From Chitinophagaceae bacterium (GTDB lineage: Bacteria > Bacteroidota > Bacteroidia > Chitinophagales > Chitinophagaceae): DNA of 64,000 bases. The stretch is from NCBI GenBank assembly GCA_947454235.1, contig CANGIY010000010.1, forward strand, positions 62,001-126,000. The letters are read 5' to 3'. Below are positions 1-9,294 of the stretch, one piece after another; the stretch's first letter is position 1; each line of letters begins with the position of its first letter. The position numbers were made by a program, and so were the translations under genes. The notes below the pieces were generated by a model. That model made no database searches and had not been told where the DNA came from. It saw only the letters and a list, made by a program, of their open reading frames with translations.

Positions 1-3000
1 CCTATGTATGTGGCCTATACTCAGAATTCCAGCACGCCGCGTTACAATCCGTTTGATCAGGACGTATTGCTCACCGATGCGATGGCGGCACAAAACAGTG
101 CGGCTAAAGCAGACTCATTAAAACGTGCTGCTCAAGATTTTACTTCAATTACCAGTATCAACTTTACCAACGTAAAGATCAATGGCAACAGCACGAATGC
201 AAATAAAGCCCGTGCGCCATGGAGCATTAAAAACTTTGACTTCTCTTATTCGTACAACAATCAGTTCAAACACAACCCATTTATTGAACTTGATAATACA
301 AATACACAGCGTGTAGGTTTAGGTTATACTTACGGACTTAAATTGAAAGCTGTTGAGCCGTTCAAGAAATATATCAAGTCTAATAATAAGTGGTTTAGCT
401 TAATTAAGGAATTCAACTTCACACCATTGCCTAATACTATTACTTTTAGAAGTGATGTCAATAGAATGGTGGAGGAAACACGTATCAGGAATTTTGATGA
501 GGGTGGTAATGGCTTCCATCTGCCTTCAACATTCTACAAATTGTTTACGTGGAACAGGAACTATACACTTCGCTGGGATCCTACAAAATCAATATCGCTT
601 GATTATTCCGCCACTAATATTTCCAGAATTGATGAACCTTATGGCAGAATCAATACCAATCAGAAACGAGATTCTTTGATTAAAGTGCTGGAGACATTTG
701 GTAAAAACACATCGTTCCAGCAAACATTTAATGCGTCTTACACTTTGCCATTCGCAAAACTTCCTATAACCGATTGGATAAGCGTAAAAGCAACATACAA
801 CACGCGTTATAATTGGTTGGCAGCAATGCCTGTAGCTTACGATTTGGGTAATACCATTGGTAACAATGCTACAAAACAGTTGAATGGCGATTTCAACCTT
901 AAACAGCTTTATACTAAATGGAGATGGTTGCGCGCACTTGACAATCAGAAACCGGGTAAAGCAGAAAATAAAAAAGAAGAGCAGGGTAAGCCCGGCGAAT
1001 TTTTAAATAATACTAAAGGAGGAGGAGGCCCTAAAGTTGGGGAGCTTAAAAAGTTACCCGGTTCAGGACCAAGTTTTGGTGATGTTGACGATGGTGGTGC
1101 CCCTCCGAAAGAGGCAGGTTCGGCTGGTCCGGGCGGCGGTCCTTCAGCTGGCGGACCGGGCGGTAGCCCTGGTGCATTACCTGGCGGTCAGCCTGGCGGT
1201 AACCAACCTGGTTCAGGTGGTGCACAGGGTGGCGGAGCAAGCAGCGGCGGTGCAACTGCTGGTGGAGGTACAGGCAACGGCGGCACTGGTAATGGTTCGG
1301 GAGCAACACCGGGTGGCAGTACAGCGTCTACGACCGGTGGTGCAGGTGCATCAGCGGGTGCTTCGGGCGCTGGAACTGGATCATCAGGTGCCGGCACAGG
1401 AGCAACGGGCACGGGTGCAACTCCGGGTTCAGGCACAGGCACTGGTGGTGGTAAAAATGGTGGCAGTAAGGGTACAGGAGGGTCATCAACCGGCACTGGA
1501 GGTAGCTCTGGTTCTTCGGGTAAAGGAGGCTCTGGTGGTTCTACAGGTACAGCGGGTTCATCAGGATACACAAACGTTTTTGATGGCATAGACGTGTCAA
1601 GCCTTACAGAGGACCAGATGGACTCGTTATTAGATGTTCAGAAGAAACTCGATAAAGCCCATAGAAAGGCAGAAAGGAAAAAGAAACGTGCTGAACGAAG
1701 GGCTAAACGCAAAGCGCGCAGAGCGAAATTGCCTGAACTCAACGAAGCTGAAATAATAGGTGGTAAGATTTTGACCATGGCAACACGGGCAACAGTAACT
1801 TATTCTGAAACTGAAGGAACGACATTGCCGGGTTACATGGATAGCACCCGATTTATGGGTATCAATAATTACAATGGTGCTCCGGGACTCAACTTTGTGT
1901 ATGGCTATCAGCCTGATATGGCCTGGTTGTATCAGAAAGGCAAGGAGGGCAAACTCACGCACGACTCAATGTTCAATGCGCAGTTCCAACAAACGTACTC
2001 GCAAAACCTGAGTGCGACAGCAACTCTTGCGCCTGTAAAAGACATGAAAATTGACCTTAACCTCACCAAGACTTTCACTAAGGCCTTTAATGTACTTTAT
2101 AAAGATACAGGCACTGGCGATTATCATGCATTTGACCCCTACCAGAGCGGTTCGTTCAGTATTACTTATGTTTCAATAGGTACAATGTTTAAAAATACCG
2201 GAGTGAACTCTGATATTTACAAACAGTTCTTATCAAACAGAGAAATTATTTCTACACGTTTAGGTAACAGCAACCCTTACACAAATAGCTTGCCTGATCC
2301 TCAAAACCCGAGGTATAAAAAAGGTTATGGCGAGTTTTCGCAAGATGTGCTTGTGCCTGCATTTATTGCGGCCTACACAGGTAATTCAGCGAATGATCAG
2401 GCGTTGATAGACCATAGCTATAAAACAAATGTGACTGATAATCCGTTCAAGTACTTCTACCCAATGCCGAACTGGAAAATCAACTACATGGGTTTAGGTA
2501 AGTTGCCGGGACTTTCTGAAGTGTTCACCAATTTGACACTGAATAGTAACTATACAGGTACTATGGCGATGAATAGTTTCAATTCAAACTTGTTCTATAA
2601 CGACCTTTACACGCTTGGTTTCCCGTCGTTCATCGATTCCAATTCACATAACTACGTGCCTTACTTCCAGGTGCCAAACATTACAATTACGCAGCAATTT
2701 GCGCCATTAATTGGTATTGATGCACAGTTGAAAAATCACCTTACTGCGAAGTTTGAATTCAAACGTTCTAAGACTACTAGTTTAAGCTTAATTGATTATC
2801 AGGTGAGCATGAACAACAGCACCGAATATGTGATAGGCATAGGCTGGCGTAAAAAAGGTGTCAAACTACCGTTTAAAATTCTGGGTGTTCAGAAGTTGGA
2901 AAACGAACTTATTTTCAAAATGGACATTGGCCTAAGAGACGATAAAACCGAAAATACCTTCCTGGCCAACAACATCAGCGTTACTTCCCGCGGACAACAG

Positions 3001-3159
3001 GTAATCAGAATTTCGCCATCTATAGACTATGCAGTAAGGAAGAACATTACATTACACTTCTTCTTCGACAGGCAGCAGACAATACCATACGTGTCGTCTT
3101 CTTACCCTACAAGTACCACAAAAGGTGGCTTGACGTTTAGGTTCCTATTCGCGCAATAA
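1..3159 (+). CDS. sprA: SprA, T9SS outer-membrane translocon, C-terminal part (5' end outside window)
   Basis: The reading frame is open from the first base, so only the last ~1050 residues of a protein that is usually about 2,400 residues long are present. SprA is the giant outer-membrane beta-barrel through which T9SS cargo leaves the cell, and it was first found through gliding motility. The recognisable parts are long amphipathic-strand stretches rich in Asn, Tyr and Thr, the segment with FSYSYNNQFKHNP near residue 80, and a final barrel strand ending in FRFLFAQ. The odd part is residues ~339-524, almost entirely Gly/Ser/Thr/Ala/Pro. A very basic Lys/Arg helix follows at ~547-575, after which normal SprA sequence resumes. 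The frame stays open throughout, so this is an insertion in a loop, not a frameshift. T9SS cargo proteins elsewhere in the window fit a working system. Confidence 0.93.
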   Translation, partial: PMYVAYTQNSSTPRYNPFDQDVLLTDAMAAQNSAAKADSLKRAAQDFTSITSINFTNVKINGNSTNANKARAPWSIKNFDFSYSYNNQFKHNPFIELDNTNTQRVGLGYTYGLKLKAVEPFKKYIKSNNKWFSLIKEFNFTPLPNTITFRSDVNRMVEETRIRNFDEGGNGFHLPSTFYKLFTWNRNYTLRWDPTKSISLDYSATNISRIDEPYGRINTNQKRDSLIKVLETFGKNTSFQQTFNASYTLPFAKLPITDWISVKATYNTRYNWLAAMPVAYDLGNTIGNNATKQLNGDFNLKQLYTKWRWLRALDNQKPGKAENKKEEQGKPGEFLNNTKGGGGPKVGELKKLPGSGPSFGDVDDGGAPPKEAGSAGPGGGPSAGGPGGSPGALPGGQPGGNQPGSGGAQGGGASSGGATAGGGTGNGGTGNGSGATPGGSTASTTGGAGASAGASGAGTGSSGAGTGATGTGATPGSGTGTGGGKNGGSKGTGGSSTGTGGSSGSSGKGGSGGSTGTAGSSGYTNVFDGIDVSSLTEDQMDSLLDVQKKLDKAHRKAERKKKRAERRAKRKARRAKLPELNEAEIIGGKILTMATRATVTYSETEGTTLPGYMDSTRFMGINNYNGAPGLNFVYGYQPDMAWLYQKGKEGKLTHDSMFNAQFQQTYSQNLSATATLAPVKDMKIDLNLTKTFTKAFNVLYKDTGTGDYHAFDPYQSGSFSITYVSIGTMFKNTGVNSDIYKQFLSNREIISTRLGNSNPYTNSLPDPQNPRYKKGYGEFSQDVLVPAFIAAYTGNSANDQALIDHSYKTNVTDNPFKYFYPMPNWKINYMGLGKLPGLSEVFTNLTLNSNYTGTMAMNSFNSNLFYNDLYTLGFPSFIDSNSHNYVPYFQVPNITITQQFAPLIGIDAQLKNHLTAKFEFKRSKTTSLSLIDYQVSMNNSTEYVIGIGWRKKGVKLPFKILGVQKLENELIFKMDIGLRDDKTENTFLANNISVTSRGQQVIRISPSIDYAVRKNITLHFFFDRQQTIPYVSSSYPTSTTKGGLTFRFLFAQ

Positions 3160-3186
3160 TTTTTGAGGTCGAGCATAAAAGAAGTT

Positions 3187-3209
3187 GTTTGAATGTTAGA
3201 CATTCAAAC
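3187..3209 (+). terminator. Hairpin after sprA
   Basis: A perfect 10-bp stem with a 3-nt loop starts 28 nt after the sprA stop codon (arm GTTTGAATGT). No strong T run follows, so it may be a weak terminator or an mRNA 3'-end stabiliser. The stem is seen directly; the role is inferred. Confidence 0.5.
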
Positions 3210-3255
3210 TCAGTGCGATTTCTCAATCAGTAAAAAATGTACTTGTAACCTTTAG

Positions 3256-3396
3256 CTACCCCTGTCGTTGTAAAAGCTTGATGCATTTTACGATTGGAGT
3301 GTGTTGAGGCACTGATTTATGTTCGGGATTCACTTGTGCTGCGCAAGGATGAATAGAATTGAAGAGCAGTTGCAGCAGGAAGATTTTTACTTTCAT
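3256..3396 (-). CDS. Possible 46-residue secreted peptide (tentative)
   Basis: This short frame lies in the 313-nt gap between sprA and trmH. It starts ATG and would give MKVKIFLLQLLFNSIHPCAA followed by QVNPEHK, ending in KCIKLLQRQG. The basic start, hydrophobic core and small residues before Gln look like a Bacteroidota signal peptide, where a Gln directly after the cleavage site is common. Two cysteines are present. No clear promoter or homologue is recognised, and a short frame like this can occur by chance. The rest of the gap holds the sprA hairpin and nothing else recognisable. Confidence 0.25.
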   Translation of the reverse strand: MKVKIFLLQLLFNSIHPCAAQVNPEHKSVPQHTPIVKCIKLLQRQG

Positions 3397-3472
3397 AACG
3401 TAGGGGTTTGTCTATAAAGACGTAACAACCCACAATAACATGCGTTGCGAAAGAAAATTTAACAAATGCGCC

Positions 3473-4087
3473 CTATGGTTGTGGTATAGGCGCTCCGCTG
3501 TCGTCGAGCAAACCCCATTTGCCTTGAAGTCCCGCATACTCTTCGCTATTCATGCGCGATGTTCCGTTATAAAACCCTGCATTGCTGCGCTGCCTATAGC
3601 CCTCATAGAGCGATATTGCACATGCTACCGAGATGTTCAAAGACTGAATCATTCCCACTTGCGGTATAATGAAATTACCATCGCACTTAGCCAAAGCCTC
3701 GTCAGTGACTCCATGGTGTTCGTTGCCAAATACAAGCGCAACACTTTCAGTTAAATCAAGGTCATACAGCGATTGAGAAGATACTCCTAAGTGGGTAGCG
3801 TAAATTTTATTGTACTTCTTACGCAATGCTTCAAAACAAGCGTCGGTATCAGTAAAGGTGTGAATAGAAAGCCAACCTACTGCGCTTGCACTACTTTTCT
3901 TGCCAAATTTTTTATGAGGCTTAATGGTATTATTAAGTACATACAAATTTTGCACCCCAACAGCATCGCATGTACGCATAACGGCAGCAATGTTGTGTGG
4001 GTCGTGTACGTTTTCCATAACAATAGCCATGTCAGGCTGGCGAAGGTTCAGTACTCGATTGATTTTAGAAAAGCGTTCGGGTGTCAT
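3473..4087 (-). CDS. trmH: tRNA (guanosine-18-2'-O)-methyltransferase TrmH
   Basis: A 204-residue SPOUT-family enzyme that uses S-adenosylmethionine to methylate the 2'-OH of G18 in the tRNA D-loop. The N-terminus (MTPERFSKINRVLNLRQPD) is the typical TrmH start. Motif 1 is seen as ENVHDPHNIAAVMRTCDAVG, which includes the catalytic Arg. The knot motifs follow as LVFGNEHHGVTDEAL and IPQVGMIQSLNISVACAI. The length and these motifs favour TrmH over the longer RlmB or TsnR types. It lies downstream of leuS on the same strand, but a terminator-like hairpin separates them, so it may have its own promoter or depend on read-through. Confidence 0.9.
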   Translation of the reverse strand: MTPERFSKINRVLNLRQPDMAIVMENVHDPHNIAAVMRTCDAVGVQNLYVLNNTIKPHKKFGKKSSASAVGWLSIHTFTDTDACFEALRKKYNKIYATHLGVSSQSLYDLDLTESVALVFGNEHHGVTDEALAKCDGNFIIPQVGMIQSLNISVACAISLYEGYRQRSNAGFYNGTSRMNSEEYAGLQGKWGLLDDSGAPIPQP

Positions 4088-4095
4088 TTTGGAAA

Positions 4096-4132
4096 TATTA
4101 AAACAGGGCAGCCAACGAACTTAGCTGCCCTG
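4096..4132 (-). terminator. Rho-independent terminator of leuS
   Basis: A perfect 9-bp stem (arm CAGGGCAGC, loop of 11 nt) lies 10 nt after the leuS stop codon and is followed on the minus strand by TTTTAATATTT. It falls between leuS and trmH, so it should attenuate transcription into trmH. Confidence 0.7.
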
Positions 4133-4142
4133 CGTTATGTTT

Positions 4143-6944
4143 TTAGATTACTACGTTGATCATTTTACCTTTAACGTAAATGAATTTTTTAGGGGCTTTA
4201 CCTTCAGTCCATTTTGCGATGGTTTCGTTTTTCAATACTTCGGCTTCAACAAAAGCGGCATCAGCATCCAAAGCAAATTCCATTTCGCAACGAGTTTTAC
4301 CATTTATAGCTACTGGGTACACTTTTGAATTGTCGGTAGTGTACTGGCTATTGAATTCAGGGAACGCTGCTGAAACGACAGTACCCTCATTGCCCAGCAT
4401 GTGCCAAAGCTCTTCAGCGATATGAGGAGCAAATGGGCTGATAAGCACAGCCAATGGTTCCAGTATGGCGCGTTTATGGCAATTGAGTGTGCTCAATTCA
4501 TTGACTGTAATCATGAACTGGCTCACGCAAGTATTGAATGAGAATTTCTCGATGTCTTCCCTAATCTTTTTGATGGTCTTGTGCAATACGCGCAATTCAG
4601 CATCGGTAGCAGCATCGTTGTTTACAATGCAACCTGTTTGCTCGTCGCAATACAAACGCCACATTTTTTTGAGGAAGCGATGAACACCTTCAATGCCTTT
4701 TGTATCCCATGGCTTACTCATTTCAATTGGGCCAAGGAACATTTCATACATCCTGAACGTATCGGCACCGTATTGATGCACAATGTCATCGGGGTTAACA
4801 ACATTGTATTTTGATTTGGACATTTTTTCTACTTCACTGCCGCAATAGAATTTACCGTCATCATCCGTAATAAACTCAGCACTTTCATATTCCGGTCTCC
4901 ACTTACGTAAACCGCCCATGTTCAATTCAGTGCCGTCAACAAGATTTACATCAACTCTAATATCATTAGTATCGTAGTCTTTTCTTTTCGCGGCTGTTAC
5001 GTATTGATTAGTGCCTTTCACACGGTAGATGAACCTTGAGCTGCCCTGAATCATACCTTGGTTCAGCAACTTCCTGAACGGTTCATCAAACGAGATTTCG
5101 CCTAAATCGCACAATGCCTTAGTCCACATACGTGAATATAGCAAGTGTCCTACAGCGTGTTCGGTACCACCTACATATAAATCAACCTGATTCCAGTATT
5201 GTGTCGCTTCTTTCGATGCGAAAACCGCATCGTTGCCTGGGTCCATGTAACGCAGGAAGTACCAGCTACTACCGGCATATCCCGGCATAGTATTGGTTTC
5301 ACGGGTTACTTTCACCTCTGGCAGGGGAGATGCCCAGTCGGTTACATTCGCCAAAGGCCCTTGTCCTTCAGGTCCCGGTTTGTAGTTTTTAACCATCGGC
5401 AACTCAACAGGAAGACTTGTTGGTAAGCCCAAAGCAGTTACCTCTGCCTCATCGGTGGCGTAAGGAACATCATCGATGTACACAATAGGGAATGGTTCGC
5501 CCCAGTAGCGTTGACGACTAAACCCGGCATCGCGCAGTTTGTAATTGATCCGTCTGCGGGCCCTGCTATTACTTTCAAGGCGGTCAATCACAGCATTCAT
5601 AGCTTCTTTTACATCCATACCCGAAACAAAATCACTGTTCATGATTTTGCCCGATTTATCGGTATAGGCATTTTCGCCATCGTATAAATCACCAAAAATA
5701 TTGGTGATAGGAATATTAAAGTGTTTGGCAAATTTATGATCACGGTCGTCGCCGGAAGGCACTGCCATAATAGCACCTGTGCCGTAGCCCGCAAGCACGT
5801 ATTCTGAAATCCAAACCGGTATTTTGTTGCCCGTTAAAGGATGCTCAGCATAGGCACCAGTAAAGCAGCCCGTTACAGTTTTTACTTCTGCCATACGCTC
5901 ACGTTCTGAGCGACTTTTTACGTAGCTGATGTATTTTTCAATTTCTGCTTTCTGGGCATCGGTTGTAATAATAGCTACAAGTTCGTTTTCTGGTGCCAAT
6001 ACCATGAAGTCTACTCCATAAATGGTATCAGGGCGTGTAGTGAATACAGTTATTTCATGGCTGCTATCACTCAGTTTGAATTTCACTTCGGCACCTGTGC
6101 TTTTACCAATCCAGTTGCGCTGCATCTCCTTCATTGGTTCACTCCAGTCGAGTGTATCCAGTGACGAAAGCAGTCTTTCAGCATATTCAGTAATGCGTAA
6201 AAACCACTGGCGCATGTTTTTGCGTTCAACAGGGTGTCCGCCGCGTTCTGAAACGCCGTTTACCACTTCGTCGTTGGCAAGTACAGTTCCTAACGCTTCG
6301 CACCACCACACCTGCGCATAACCTTGGTAGGCAAGGCGGTACTGCATTAATATACTACGCTGTTCAGCCTGTGAAAATGCCTTCCATTCATCGGCAGAGA
6401 AACTCAGCGTTTCATCAGCAGGGCTGGTATTGTTTTTATTGCCTTCAGTTTTGAAGATGGTTTCCAGTTCGCTGATGGCACGTGCCTTGTTCGCCTTGCG
6501 ATCATACCAGCTATGAAACAGGCGCAGGAAAATCCACTGTGTCCATTTATAATAGGAAGCATCGCTGGTGCGCACTTCGCGGTCCCAGTCGAAGCTGAAA
6601 CCAATATTGTTCAATTGTTGTTTGTAGCGTGCGATGTTTTTCTCTGTTGTGTCTGCCGGGTGCTGACCAGTTTCCAAAGCATACTGTTCAGCCGGAAGAC
6701 CGAATGCATCAAAGCCCATTGGGTGCAACACATTGTAGCCGCAATTGCGTTTGAAACGCGCAAAGATATCAGAAGCGATATAGCCTAGCGGGTGACCAAC
6801 ATGCAATCCCGCGCCACTAGGGTAGGGGAACATGTCTAACACATAGTACTTAGGTTTGTTGAAGTCATTGTTCACCTTATAGACCTTATGGTCGGTCCAG
6901 TACTTTTTCCACTTTTGCTCTATCTCTAAAAAATTGTATTCCAT
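4143..6944 (-). CDS. leuS: Leucyl-tRNA synthetase
   Basis: A class I aminoacyl-tRNA synthetase of 933 residues that charges tRNA-Leu in the cytoplasm. The HIGH motif appears as HVGH in PYPSGAGLHVGHPLGY, and the KMSKS motif as KMSKSKYN. Between them lie the editing domain (TTRPDTIYGVDFMVLAPE; GTGAIMAVPSGDDRD) and the catalytic core (NTMPGYAGSSWYFLRYMDP). A segment before KMSKS (~residues 640-700) carries extra beta-rich sequence, as I recall from other Bacteroidota LeuRS. An in-frame ATG exists 66 nt upstream at 7010. I chose MEYNFLEIEQKW at 6944 because this is where family conservation begins. Confidence 0.96.
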   Translation of the reverse strand: MEYNFLEIEQKWKKYWTDHKVYKVNNDFNKPKYYVLDMFPYPSGAGLHVGHPLGYIASDIFARFKRNCGYNVLHPMGFDAFGLPAEQYALETGQHPADTTEKNIARYKQQLNNIGFSFDWDREVRTSDASYYKWTQWIFLRLFHSWYDRKANKARAISELETIFKTEGNKNNTSPADETLSFSADEWKAFSQAEQRSILMQYRLAYQGYAQVWWCEALGTVLANDEVVNGVSERGGHPVERKNMRQWFLRITEYAERLLSSLDTLDWSEPMKEMQRNWIGKSTGAEVKFKLSDSSHEITVFTTRPDTIYGVDFMVLAPENELVAIITTDAQKAEIEKYISYVKSRSERERMAEVKTVTGCFTGAYAEHPLTGNKIPVWISEYVLAGYGTGAIMAVPSGDDRDHKFAKHFNIPITNIFGDLYDGENAYTDKSGKIMNSDFVSGMDVKEAMNAVIDRLESNSRARRRINYKLRDAGFSRQRYWGEPFPIVYIDDVPYATDEAEVTALGLPTSLPVELPMVKNYKPGPEGQGPLANVTDWASPLPEVKVTRETNTMPGYAGSSWYFLRYMDPGNDAVFASKEATQYWNQVDLYVGGTEHAVGHLLYSRMWTKALCDLGEISFDEPFRKLLNQGMIQGSSRFIYRVKGTNQYVTAAKRKDYDTNDIRVDVNLVDGTELNMGGLRKWRPEYESAEFITDDDGKFYCGSEVEKMSKSKYNVVNPDDIVHQYGADTFRMYEMFLGPIEMSKPWDTKGIEGVHRFLKKMWRLYCDEQTGCIVNNDAATDAELRVLHKTIKKIREDIEKFSFNTCVSQFMITVNELSTLNCHKRAILEPLAVLISPFAPHIAEELWHMLGNEGTVVSAAFPEFNSQYTTDNSKVYPVAINGKTRCEMEFALDADAAFVEAEVLKNETIAKWTEGKAPKKFIYVKGKMINVVI

Positions 6945-7292
6945 TGTTTGAGTTGCTGTCTGATGATTCAGGGCTGCAAAATTCACCAAAATCTTTCTAA
7001 TGATATGCATTCATTTTCAACTTCTTTAAAATTGTTCTTTTTGAAGGTTATTTTGATTTTATCCGGCGCGTTCAAAAACTATTTATAGGGATAAAAAAGC
7101 GTTATTTTGCGGTTGCGAAAATTCAAAAAAATACTGTTGGGTATAAATTTCAATCAGCTAAAAATAAAAGAAAATAAAATCTAATGGCTGTGGAATGTTA
7201 AATAATTATAAATCTGTAAAAGGTTTTGAAATAACAAAATGTGTTCTTAGTTTTACCTAACGAATTATTAACTAAAAACAAAATAATTAAAC
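6945..7292. other. Divergent intergenic region leuS / signalling operon
   Basis: These 348 nt, mostly AT-rich, separate leuS (minus) from the signalling operon (plus). A clear promoter for the rightward operon sits at 7225-7255. No convincing box was found for leuS; the closest is GAATTTTG-like sequence on the minus strand shortly before its start. No RNA gene or repeat is seen. Confidence 0.6.
7225..7255 (+). promoter_or_regulatory. Promoter of the 7.3-9.9 kb signalling operon
   Basis: TTTG at 7225-7228, a 19-nt spacer, then TAGTTTTA at 7248-7255. This matches the Bacteroidota consensus TTTG-N19-TAnnTTTG apart from the last base. The leader to the ATG at 7293 is about 30 nt and A-rich. Confidence 0.6.
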
Positions 7293-7829
7293 ATGACAAC
7301 ACCAATTAATACTCAGGCTGCTATCGCCTTAGTTAAAAACTATGGGCTCAATCATTGGGCGCAAATCAACTTGAATCCTGATTTGACTGCATTGCGTAAT
7401 CCGGACTCAACTCAAGACAGCAGAAGTGGCTGGGTGAGTATGGCCGATCTGAATAGCTTTATCGCAACATCTAAGGCTTTGGCGCAGGCTAATTGCCCAA
7501 ATGTCGATACTTCTAAAATGGGTGTTAGGTTCTATTGGGGCGAATACCCTGAGGCAGGTAGCTCAATGTACGGTAATGAATTACCGCAAAGTTTAGAGCA
7601 ATATGCAGGAATGCTGACACTGTTATTGGTCCCAACATACAGAGAAGGTAGTATTGATGTTGATTTTGACCCGGGTCAGGGCGAGAATGGAATTCCAAAG
7701 GCTTGGTCAGTTTTCGCAAAAACAGCGCCTACAGTGAATGTAGCTGATCATATGGGGGTTATGCCTCCACCGTTTAATAACTATTCAGCAGTTGGGGCAA
7801 CCTTTATGGTGTATGCTGATAATTCCTAA
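7293..7829 (+). CDS. Uncharacterised cytoplasmic protein heading a two-component operon
   Basis: A 178-residue soluble protein with no signal peptide or membrane segment. I do not recognise a named function. Visible features are an early GWVSMADLNSFIATS helix, MGVRFYWGEYPE (~residues 77-88), a hydrophobic strand MLTLLLVPTYREG, an acidic DVDFDPGQGENG stretch and a proline-rich GVMPPPFNNYS near the end. From memory, this strand order (R-[FI]-Y-[FW]-G-x-Y, then LVPT) recurs in unnamed Bacteroidota proteins. The gene is first in an operon: the next one starts 8 nt after its stop, and those two are followed by overlapping kinase and regulator genes. A role in sensing or as a partner of the membrane protein is inference only. 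Confidence 0.8.
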   Translation: MTTPINTQAAIALVKNYGLNHWAQINLNPDLTALRNPDSTQDSRSGWVSMADLNSFIATSKALAQANCPNVDTSKMGVRFYWGEYPEAGSSMYGNELPQSLEQYAGMLTLLLVPTYREGSIDVDFDPGQGENGIPKAWSVFAKTAPTVNVADHMGVMPPPFNNYSAVGATFMVYADNS

Positions 7830-7837
7830 AATTTAGG

Positions 7838-8488
7838 ATGATTGAGATTTATGTATCAGATTTTGCAGAATTAATAGCAGCAATTGTAGGCGTTTTGCAT
7901 TGGAAGAAATATCGTCATGAAATTTGGCGGAATTTCACTTTTTTTCTAGTCGCAATTGTTATTTGTGAAGCGATCGGAATTTATTCAATCGTCAGGAATT
8001 ATAGGGAGTTTAACTCTCTGTTTTATCATTTTGTCGTGCTGTTTGAATTTTCTTTTTATTTCTGGTTATTTTTCAAATTACAGGCGTTATGGAAACAAAA
8101 GAAGATAATATTGTTTTTGTTTGGATTGTACTTTGTTTCTTGGATTTTTGAATTGATATCACTTTACACTAAAGATATAAGATTTTATTCAGATTCATAT
8201 ACGTTTGGAAATCTTTTACTTTTAGTCTGCATTATTTCGTACTTTTTGAGGATTTTAGCGACTGAACAAATTCTAGGGTACAAGCAAGATATGCTGTTTT
8301 GGGTTAGTTTGGGACTGTTAATTTATTTTTTGGGAAGTTTCCCTTTTTATGGATTGCACGATTTGCTTTGGAGTAAATATACAAGTATTTTTTTATATTA
8401 CAGGCGATTCGTTACCTTTTTAGATATTCTCATGTACGCGATGTTTTCAATTGGTTTTATATGGGGAAAGACGAGTACCAAATCATAA
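7838..8488 (+). CDS. Seven-helix membrane protein, putative sensor partner of the downstream kinase
   Basis: A 216-residue, very hydrophobic protein with about seven predicted transmembrane helices (near residues 8-22, 32-52, 60-80, 88-108, 120-142, 150-172 and 186-208) and short aromatic-rich loops. No enzymatic motif is visible. Its last 28 nt overlap the start of the histidine kinase gene in another frame, which suggests translational coupling. The kinase has only one membrane helix and no input domain, so this protein is a plausible separate sensor subunit. That role is inferred from context. Its coding sequence is noticeably more AT-rich than the flanking genes, as expected for Phe/Leu/Ile/Tyr-rich membrane proteins. 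Confidence 0.82.
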   Translation: MIEIYVSDFAELIAAIVGVLHWKKYRHEIWRNFTFFLVAIVICEAIGIYSIVRNYREFNSLFYHFVVLFEFSFYFWLFFKLQALWKQKKIILFLFGLYFVSWIFELISLYTKDIRFYSDSYTFGNLLLLVCIISYFLRILATEQILGYKQDMLFWVSLGLLIYFLGSFPFYGLHDLLWSKYTSIFLYYRRFVTFLDILMYAMFSIGFIWGKTSTKS

Positions 8489-9294
8489 TATTCTTGGTCT
8501 TAACGACTGCCATAAGCCTGGTGTTTATCATCGGGTTTTTGGTGTTTCTTACCCGTTTTCACAAGCGTAAACTCCAATTTGAAACTGAAAAACTCATTAT
8601 GCAGCAAAAGCATGCTGAGGAGTTGTTGAATACAGAAATGGAAATACAAGAAGCTACAATGCAAAGTGTGGGGCGCGAGCTGCACGATAATATAGGTCAA
8701 AGGTTGGTTCTGGCTTCTCTGAGGGTCAATGCCCTGCAACAGGGAAGCCAGAATGCAGCCGATTTTGCTGACTTGCCTGCGGTGCTCAACGAATCGCTGG
8801 AAGGTATTAGGTCTATATCAAAATCATTGATGAAGTCGAAAGAACTGATGGCAGCCGCATCTTTGCAGCAATTGCTCGAAAAGGAATGTGTGCTGGTGAA
8901 TAAACTTCAAAAATGCTATGTCACATTGCAATACACCGAGGGTATACCTGAGGTGTCGGGGGCAATCAAGAATTTTATTGTGCGTACAGTGCAGGAATTC
9001 ACACAAAACAGCTTAAAGCACTCGCCGGGCTGCAATATTCAACTTAACTTTACAGTAGTTGATGAAAAAGTGGTAATGGACTTTAGCGATGATGGTAAAG
9101 GGTTTGATGTTGCTGCAATACTTTCTAATCCTAATAAAGGAATAGGACTGACGAATATGAAAACCAGAGCCGAATTCATTGGCGCTACATACACCTTAGA
9201 GAGTGCACCCGGACAAGGTATCAGGGTGCATATTGAATTACCCTTTGATAAGTTAACAATAGAATCAGATGTCAAAAAAGGTAGTCGTCGTTGA
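8461..9294 (+). CDS. HisKA_3-type sensor histidine kinase with one membrane helix
   Basis: A 277-residue kinase of the NarX/LiaS/DesK class. Residues ~8-30 form one transmembrane helix and ~35-65 a coiled coil. The phosphoacceptor motif GRELHDNIGQRL has His75. The ATPase domain shows the N box (EFTQNSLKHS), the G1 box (FSDDGKGFD) and the G2 box (GIGLTNMKTRA). There is no PAS, GAF, 7TM or periplasmic domain, so input must come from a partner, probably the overlapping upstream membrane protein. It overlaps the downstream response regulator by 26 nt, so kinase and regulator should be made together. The pairing with that regulator is typical of the class. Confidence 0.92.
   Translation: MGKDEYQIIIFLVLTTAISLVFIIGFLVFLTRFHKRKLQFETEKLIMQQKHAEELLNTEMEIQEATMQSVGRELHDNIGQRLVLASLRVNALQQGSQNAADFADLPAVLNESLEGIRSISKSLMKSKELMAAASLQQLLEKECVLVNKLQKCYVTLQYTEGIPEVSGAIKNFIVRTVQEFTQNSLKHSPGCNIQLNFTVVDEKVVMDFSDDGKGFDVAAILSNPNKGIGLTNMKTRAEFIGATYTLESAPGQGIRVHIELPFDKLTIESDVKKGSRR

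Noticed and set aside
1037-1591. Long open frames in other frames (+ and -) across the Gly-rich part of sprA
   Set aside because: They arise from the repetitive GGN/GCN codons of the real gene. Their products are low-complexity Val/Gln- or Pro-rich with no start signals.
6945-7010. Upstream ATG extending LeuRS by 22 residues
   Set aside because: The added residues do not resemble LeuRS; conservation starts at MEYNFLEIEQ.
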